Source: Cladopsammia gracilis (lineage: Eukaryota; Cnidaria; Anthozoa; Scleractinia; Dendrophylliidae). Taken from it: a stretch of DNA of 64,000 nucleotides. Made by a program: the position numbers and the translations under genes. Shown here piece by piece: positions 37,201-46,400 of the stretch; the first letter of the stretch is position 1, and every line of letters begins with the position of its first letter. Below the pieces are notes generated by a model. That model saw only the letters and a program-made list of their open reading frames with translations, did not search any database and was not told the origin of the DNA. Location of the stretch: NCBI GenBank assembly GCA_022457155.1, contig JAJGOT010000028.1, positions 2,044,501-2,108,500 on the forward strand, in the 5' to 3' direction.

Positions 37201-40200
37201 TCTTCTTCGATTTCTTTTACTTCCCCGAAACGTACGGGGTGGGACACGGTGAAAGGACATCACCAGTTTCCTTTCGACATTGGGAAGTAGCACCGATTGA
37301 CAGACCTAGGCCGCACAACATGTATCAGCTCCTCTTACGTTCCTTGTTGCACTATCTATATTTCATAGCAAATGCGTATACTAGACAGTTTCAGTTTTGT
37401 AAAGGATATGTACGTATCTACTTTTTACCGAGAATCGATCGATTGGCATCGATTGGTATTGATTGTCATCGATTGGTTACCCCGGGATTTACACTGAAAA
37501 ATCAAGAGTCACGTGACCATTGTTATCGTTCAGGGAAGGACAAATACGGTGCTCTCTTACAAAGGTCAGTTTTTATACCTTAAGAGTGATGAGCTGGCAA
37601 TTTGAACAGGAATCTAGGACAAAATTTGCTTCTCCGTGCTTATCTGTGGAGGCTCTTGCCTTGATATTGTCTCTGTCAAATTTCTGCCTAACTTCCATAA
37701 CGCCATTCCGGGTGACGTTGACTTGGATAAGGACGCGTACATTCCTGGCCGGCTGCTTGTTGGGGTGAGTAACTAAAACCTGAAATTAAATTATAATACA
37801 TTTTCTCTATTGAAAAAAATCAGAACAATCCGCATGAAATATCTGACCAAAATACGAAGGTAACTCAACCCGAATGACTGTCTGAGCACTGTTGGAATAA
37901 TGTCTTGCTGCTTTGAACCTCCGGGACAGCCTATACCGCTTTTCTAACCAATCTTTTCATAATGTATCAAACGTGTATTCCATTTAAGGTGGCAATTTAA
38001 TTCATACCTTCACAGGAAATGTAAATCCAGGTTTATAGTAGCCTGGAGTCTTTATGAACTCAACGAAGTATGGACTCGATGTAAACTGGCACGACCTATC
38101 CACAGCACTTTCTTTAGTACCAGTCGCTCGCTCTATGACATCAACCTGAACCTGGAGTCTGCCCTTCTCTGGAAACCAGAGCTTTCCTGGAAGTTCTTTG
38201 ATGGTCTGAACTTTTTCAGTATAAGTCGTTACACCACTCTTGTCAAGCTAATCAAAAGATTGTAAAAAAATGAATTTTAATCTGCCGTAAAATAATTACA
38301 AAAGTGGTGAAGTAAAAATGACTCACATATTCCCTAAACGTGAGCTTTTGTACTTATTTCTGCAGTGAAAGGAAAAAAAAGAACTAAGAAATGGATGCCA
38401 CCCCTTTAAGGTTTTTCTCCGATATTTTTAAAAGCTTTTACCATTAACACATGAAGTCTTTATTTGCTCTTCGTTTATCCTTTATATACATTTTGGTTAA
38501 ATTTGGCGACCATCGTTTGCTATGGTAACGAGATATGACGTCATAAGTAGCATGAGGTCAAGCCATTTTTTTTTAAAAATGCGTGTTTTCACCTTTTTTC
38601 GGTGAAAAAAACGTGTAAAACGCTACCAAAAGCAGGAAAACGTTTAACTGTATCATATTTTACAACTCTAGCAAACATTATTAGTAGTTTTCGCATTTTT
38701 CTGATAAAGTTGAATTTTTGTAAAATCCAACATAACAGCCATCTTGGCGGCCATTTTGGGTGACGTCAAGTACCCCCAACAGCCCAACAGCGCCATAACC
38801 CATAATATTTACCTTTCTTGCAGAGCACATCACAGAGCATCTATTAGATTTAAAATATTTCCGACATATTGTAACACCGCAAAAACCTAGGGGAGAGTTT
38901 GCAACCACCTCCCCTCCGCGTACCACGGTGGGGTATAAATTTGCGTGTAAGTCCGTGGGTTAATGCTGTAGGTGGGGCTTCACTATTTACAACATTCTGT
39001 TATTATAAACAGCTGTACTCAAGCCTCCTTTAAGAAACTCACCAAGATGTTAGGCCTGGCAAACAGAACTAACTGACCGTTATTCCCCACAATGTTCAAA
39101 TATACAAGTGCAGAACCACGAACTGCTTTTCCATACGAATACCTTGAAATTGAGAGAAACCGGGACAGATGTTAAATCAAAGCAAGCTGCAATTTATTAA
39201 GGCTTTATTTTAAAACAGGGTGTTTAGTATTACAACCATGCAGAATGTCACATGCTTTTACCTTGTGGTTATGTTGATTCTAATCTTGTCATCTGTTTTT
39301 AGTATGTAATCTGGGACTGAGAGTTTTACGGAAAACTTGGGAAGAACTTAAAGAAAAAAGAAATAAATTATTAGTCCAATTTGTCAAGGGCAGCAAATAA
39401 ATATAAACTTGCAGAAAATCTTCTTACCGTATTCCTTCACCTCAAACTTCACAGACGTGTTGTGAATATCCTTGAAAAATGAAATAAATTAAAAAAAAAA
39501 CATATAAACACCTCTAACTGGGAGTTATTTTTACTTTAACTTTATCAGTTACAAACAAAAAAGCCGTCATGAAGTCAATCGTGCCTTGATCTGTTTAAAT
39601 CACGTGACAGGACAAATTTTGCAGTCGCACCTTGTAAAATCACAAAACGTCGTTATAGTTTGCCTTCCCTTCAACGCATTAGTACATGAATATCCGCCTC
39701 TTGCCTGGAGTTCTAGAAACATTAAGTGTGTGAGTGGGGGTTGTTTGGCGTCATTACGAGGGGAGTATTGATATCGCTCTAACCTGTGGTGTGCTTTGTT
39801 CTGTTCTAAATCACGTGACAGGACAAATTCTACATTCACGCCTTAGATAAATAACAAAAAGTCGTTATAGTTTGCCCTCCTCTCAATATATTAGTTCATA
39901 AATATCCTCCTCTTGCCTGGAGTTGTAGAAGCATCTTATAGTGTGTGAGTGGGGTTTGTTGGGCATAATGATGAGGGTACCCGTGGTGTTAAGCTCTTTT
40001 ATAATTTAATAAAATGCTGCGTGCATATAAGGTGACATACCCGATGACCATACAAGGCTGTTATTGTCCAGTTACCCATGAGAACAAAATCTCCGAGATC
40101 AAATTTCTGCGATATAATGCCTTGGTGAAGAAAAGAAAAATATAATATTAAAAGTGAGTGCGAGACAAGGTGCACTTGCGATAGTACAAACGCTCTACTA

Positions 40201-40403
40201 CTGAACTATCTTATAAGGCCATGAAACTAGAATATTTTCATGTGAAATTAAAGGTTTGTGTCAATTACATGTGACGTCTCCATGGCAATCATGTTATGAT
40301 AAACACAATTAAATTTCGACTTTCCTGTTTTATCCACCAGGAAAAAAGAAAAACCTTTCTCGCAGTGACTTTTATGATAAGAATAAGAACTTTATTGATG
40401 TGT

Positions 40404-40434
<31 letters not shown>

Positions 40435-43400
40435 TGTCGTAGCATAGTGGAGGGTGAGAACCCTGTGCTTATTGCGGGTTATACATTTTGATATTGTAGT
40501 ATCCCTTTATTGGTTCGTTTACGTCTGATTGAAGTTTGGTCCTTTCTGGCGTCATGGAGAAAATCAAGAATTGCAAAATGGCAGATTCAGACTGATATGG
40601 CAGATTCAGAATCATAAAAAGGACCTTGTCAAATGTCTATATATATTATACGCATGTCTCTGATGCTTAAAAATTATATATGTTTTTTAAATTAACCTTT
40701 CGTTTTTCACAAATTTTAAGAGAGCATGTCAGCGTTAATCAGATAAATTTTCGATTTTCCACCGTGCGCTGCACCTTCGAACGACGCAGTATGTTTCAAA
40801 GTTACTGTGTTAAATATCTAAAGATTATTCTTTAGGATTTAAGAGCTTTTAAGACTATATGGTCGTTTACTTTGGCACGCGAGACCTTCGAACTCGTACA
40901 AGAATTTGGCTATACAGTGGTTTTTGTCATACCTTAGCCTAACAATCACTAAAATATGAATAAAAACGAATTTCCAAGCCTGCCCGCGAAATGTTTGAAA
41001 CATGTTTATAGAATGAACGTTGTCACGCGCGCCTTGATAAATCTTGATTCGTAAACAGAACGTCCTTATGGTGTTGCCACGCAATCTCTTCTGCGAAGTG
41101 CGCGAAAAGCCCCAAGCAAGTCTGTGTTGGAAGCTTTACAGAAAAAAAGATAAAATCAAAGCCTCCTATATGTCCCAATTCGTAAACACGAAACCCTCTC
41201 CTACCGTCTCCTAGAAACCCTCTCCTAGGCGTTTTCCCTACGTCTATCTTTCCTTCCTCCAACGCCGTCGCCATGGGTACGGCATGTGACCTTTACATCA
41301 TATCACGGGCGCGATGTTTACAGCCGATCGAGTGAAATTTCTACTCAAATGCTATTACCCGTTTCAACACTTCGCGTATTCACGGGTTATAAAGGACACA
41401 ATCAAATCAAACCTGTGCTAGTATCCAGGTCTTTCCACTGCTGTACTCTGATCCCCTGTGGATTCTGGGAAAAGAGTAAAGCAAATGAAAATGACTTTGA
41501 TCTAATAAAGTTAAAATGTGGAAATTAAGAGAGACCACTTACAAATGACCACGAGATAGACCTCTTCTGATCACCACATAAATCTCTGTGTAACGTTTTC
41601 ACTACTAATAATTAGCTAACGTACCTCAACTACCACTGTTATCTGTTTTAAGAAATAAAAAGAAAGAAAAAGAAAGTGTCAGTCTGAACTCATGGAAGCC
41701 AGCATGAAGGACAACATACTGATGAATTAGTGCGTTAAACCTAGTATCAAATCAAAGGCTCCCATGAGCCATGTCATGATTCCGAAAAGCTATAAATAGA
41801 ATATTTTTCACCCCAAAATTCGTAGCGCAACGGCGTTTAACAAACATAAGCTAATGCTATTTGCGGCCGGGAAGTCCGCGTTGAGAAAATTTGAGTACGG
41901 CCCGAGGGTATTACTGACTTAGGTATTTATTGTGTCTTTACAAAAAAAAAGTTATGTAAAGGAATGTTAAATTAAAGTATTTTGGGTTACCCCAATGCAA
42001 GTTCGATATTTCAGCGAATTTTTACACTTAGGAACTCAAGTCTGCGACGGGAAAAGAGTCTTTTATATGACAAGGCATTGCCGCGGTGAGAAGAGTTTTA
42101 ATTAACAGCACTCTAGTTACTAACTTAATGAAATCCTTTTCTTTCTTTAGTTATAAGCAAGCCCAGAATAAACAGATCTGTTTCATTTTACTGGTTAAGC
42201 TAGGTAGGAACCAAATAAAGAAAAATAATTAAGCATACAAGAACGCAAACAGTGAAAAAATAACCTACAAAAAGAGTTTGGGAAAAATCTTTCATGGTTT
42301 GAAGTACATATATATAGGTCATTCGTAGGTTGATCTTACCTGTCTTCGTGAAGGCTTCATGTCAAACTCAACTGGAATTATACGGATATTCACTACAAAG
42401 AAAAGAAAAAGAACTTGCAGTCAAAATTTAAGTTGGATGTAACCTAAAATCTGAGCGTCTTTGGTCGACGGCGCTGGCTTCACTGATTTATCGGAAAGAC
42501 CAGACCACTTAGTGGCAAAATATAAGGATTGGTATGTACCTCTACCGTTGATTTAGTAAGCGAACGAAAAAATGACAATAAACATCCATTAAAGTTTACA
42601 TACCACATCAAATGATGTAAAATGCGGCTTAGAGGCTCCACTAGAGGACAGTCACACATGGACAACACTTGATGTAGTATGTCAACTTTTAAAATGGCTG
42701 TTAATTGTCAATTTTTGTTCGCTTACTAAATCAAGGTAGAGTTCCATACAATCCTTATATTTTGTAGCCTGGGCGCATACGTCTATTATTCCCTTTGTTT
42801 CACGCGGAAAAAGTCCTTTTTTCCGGGTGAAGCAAAGGAGATAGCAGACGTCTGAACGCAAACTGTATATTTTGCCACTAAGTGGTCTGTTCGTGCGCCT
42901 AGGCAACCTGTGGTCTCATTGGGATTAACCGTTAATCGTCCACGTAGGACCTTGATAGGACAAGGAACCGGTCATCAATTATTATTAGTGAGGAGGTGGT
43001 GGGTGAGAAAATCCCAGACCATTGATTTTTTTTCAAGTCGCTTCCAAGCACAAGCTTTTCTTGTACAAGACGCCCTTAACACATGGACATATTGAAACAG
43101 TTTTCAAGCCGCCCCCTTTAATCACTGTTTTAGTTTAATGCCGCCCGTAATTCAATTCAACGTAAAAATAATTCAGCCTTCCCTCCCCCTCCCCCCGCCT
43201 CTTTAGTTTACCGTTTCCCATCCCGACCGGTCATGGTGCCATATGTGGATTGAGTTTGTTGTTAACTTCCGTTTTCTCTGGATACAACTGACATACAGCA
43301 ATATTCAGTATCACCTTTTTGTTTAGGAGTGTATATTGGTTTGTCCGTTTGTATGAACACCATTCCGTCTTTGTAGCTCAGAAGAATCTTGGCTTCCTTA

Positions 43401-46400
43401 TGAAACTGAAAGTGAGCATCGTCTGACTCGGCCACCAGATAAACGTACTGTTTATCTACAGATGCGGTGTCTGGCAGGTTCTCCGGCTCAACCTACAATT
43501 GTGGACGAATAGGTTTTCAATCCTCGGTAGGAAAAAAGATGGCGACTGGTACATTTACCCATAACTCTTAGCGCACAAAAACCTTAACAACGTTCATAAA
43601 AATGTAAAGAAAAGTTATAAAATCTTCAAACCTGGTCTACACATTGTCCTTAGTACTGGAACAAATATTGTTAAAAATTGGCTTTCTTTGTGCCTTTTGT
43701 GCTGTGTTAGGTCCGCAAGGTATTGTGGTAAAATGAACAGCCGCCATCTTTTTTCCTACGGTGGATTGCATCACTACGCGTTGTGATTGGCTAAAAATGA
43801 TCTCGCGCAACTTTCTCAACCAATCAGATGGAAAAACAAAACCAATTGTAACTTTCTCGCAGACGTTTTCCCGCGCTTGGTGCCGGTTACATGTACTTGC
43901 TTCGAGCTCTGCATGATTGATTAGTTCATTGAATTGTTTGCTTCCGTTGTGATAAGCCAGAGCAATTACTCTGGTTTTGGTTTTACGAAACTCAACTGAA
44001 AATCGCCAATGTACAATAAAGATCAGGAAAAAATAGACGAAATTTCGGGACGACGTTTTATCAAGCGCTAACGCCCACATGTGTTTGATAAATCAATTCA
44101 CATATATTTCAGCCAATCCAGAGGCACCACTCGAATCCGAATGTTGCTACGTCATCAGTATGGAATTTGTACATATGGTCATTACTCTGACGTCTCTTCA
44201 CCAGAACCTCTGTATACTTAGTGTTGGTATTCATATTCTTTCGCGAAGCAAATTGTTTTTACGTAAATTAGACTGGACTCATTACCTTCACTGGAAGAAA
44301 AATGTGACCTCCTAAAAAATGAAAATATCAAAGAGAAGGTCAGTTACAAGTGTATCGGAATGTACGGATTAATTCTGAGGCATTTACAAGTCGTTCAGTC
44401 CGCGACTCTACCTTGGTGGTCACATGTCTGACATACAGTAAAAACACACGTATAAGAACATGCATTTTTCCAAGTTTGCCTCAAAAGGTTCTTATATAGT
44501 TAGTGTTTTACTGGTTAATTAGCCTATTTAGGTTCTTAAACAGGTTCGGATTTTCTTAACTGTTATATGACCTTATATTGGAATATAGTCCAACACAGTG
44601 TGAAAACAGTATGAAACTCAAGACTTAGTTGATATTGTTATACACTGAAAAGAGGCAAATGTATTTGTGCAGTTACAGTTATGTATAGAATCTACATATA
44701 TGTATCTGCAATGACATTGCAAGGGATTTTCAGCTTGTTTTATTTGATTTATTTATGAATCTAAGTTTTGAATGAATTCTATAAAATAATAACTTGTTTT
44801 AAATTTTAGGCTAAAATCGGTTCTTATGTAAAGGGGTCTAAATGGAAATCTTAGCCTAACAGGTTCTTAAAAATTAGGTTTGTATATGCGGGTTTTTACT
44901 GTATCCCCCATTATCCATGCTTTGCCCGATTAATGGGACCCCGCCGCGCGGCTACAGATTTCACAAGCTAAAGGACAGCGAGGTAGAAGACAAAGCCTAA
45001 ATACAACGCTAATTTACCTTGATCTACACGTCCCTGTACTTCGGAAAATTTCTTTAGTTTATGTGGGTAGCTCTGTAGATATAACTTCACGTTCACAGGG
45101 GGCCCGCTACCAAACACAGCAATCGAGACTTGTTCTTTGACTCCAATGTGAAACACGTTTGGGGCCATTATAGAAAATCTGCAAAGGTGAAGACGAATGA
45201 GAAAAGTTGAGAATAGTGTTGGTATAAATAAAGCATCGATTTATTTTGAGCTGCTCGCACAGTTTGGTTATCAAAGATAAAGTAACGTACGACAACAAGA
45301 ACATTATATTAACAACAACAATAGTAACTGAGCAGCAATAAAAACAACAACAGCAATAAAGCTAACCTACTAACATAGTACGCTCTTTTTTTTTTTATAA
45401 GAATCTTATTATAAGAATATTGAGGCTGAACTTGGCGAAATTTTAAGAATATGTTGAGGGTCAAGTACCCAAGGCTGAGATTTTGATACATGTGCGAACA
45501 AGGTTTGCGTGTCGATGAAAAATAAAATACAGTAAAATCACATAATAGCTTAAATCAACTTTATTATATACCATTGAAAAGTATGATAAATTCTTTCATT
45601 TTTCTAACAAAACTAGCTAACAAACGATAAAAACTGGCTGGCTATAAGTAAAGCGGTAAAGCACGTACGCATATAACACGATACAGACACCATTATCACT
45701 ATGCAGTGCTACTTTATGGTTCAATTCCTGGTCACATCGTTTTATTTAACTGAAATACTATACTCTGTAATCTAAGAATGTACACAAGAATATTTTCAGC
45801 CTAAATTCGGCAAAAAATATATGTTCTTGACATGGGATTCTGATATGGGGTTCTGATATGGGGTACCTCACAGTCACTAAAGAAGCCAAGTTAGATCGAC
45901 ATGTATTGAAAGCCGAAGGTCGCAGACCATAAAAGCCACAGTACACATAACAAATTGAGGGACAATCAAAGCATTAAATTGTGGCTCCTGATCTGAGCAA
46001 TGTCATATCGATTCGTTTTCATCTCGTTTTTGTCCGGTTTTTATTTCGTTTTTATCGGGTTTTATCAATAATCGCAAAGTTTTACGGCTAAAACTTAAAA
46101 ATGGAAGTTTACTTGTGCTAAAAGGATCTGAAACGGAAGTCTTTTTTTTCTGTCCTGTAATCTCAGCAGGGTGGTGTAAAAAATGTGTACTCGAGGTTGT
46201 AGTTTGATCCACTGTTTTCGTTTCCGAATTCCTTCCCCGTTGACTGCAAACAGATATTCACGACAACAGTCAAACAATGCAATGATAATTTTCTTAACGG
46301 GTCTTCTCCAGTCAAAGAAAGATATTTCTGGATTATTAGGAATAGAAGAACAAGGTAATTATTGTTTTCTTGCAGTGCCTTTAATTGATAGCCTCCCATG

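Noticed and set aside
43637..44080. 147-codon minus frame as a gene
   Set aside because: It overlaps a MITE-1 copy and shows no domain.
44100..44212. Frame VLVKRRQSNDHMYKFH as a C3 exon
   Set aside because: It has acceptor- and donor-like ends, but exon 3 joins exon 4 directly in phase with a family-like sequence, and the frame has no C3 similarity.
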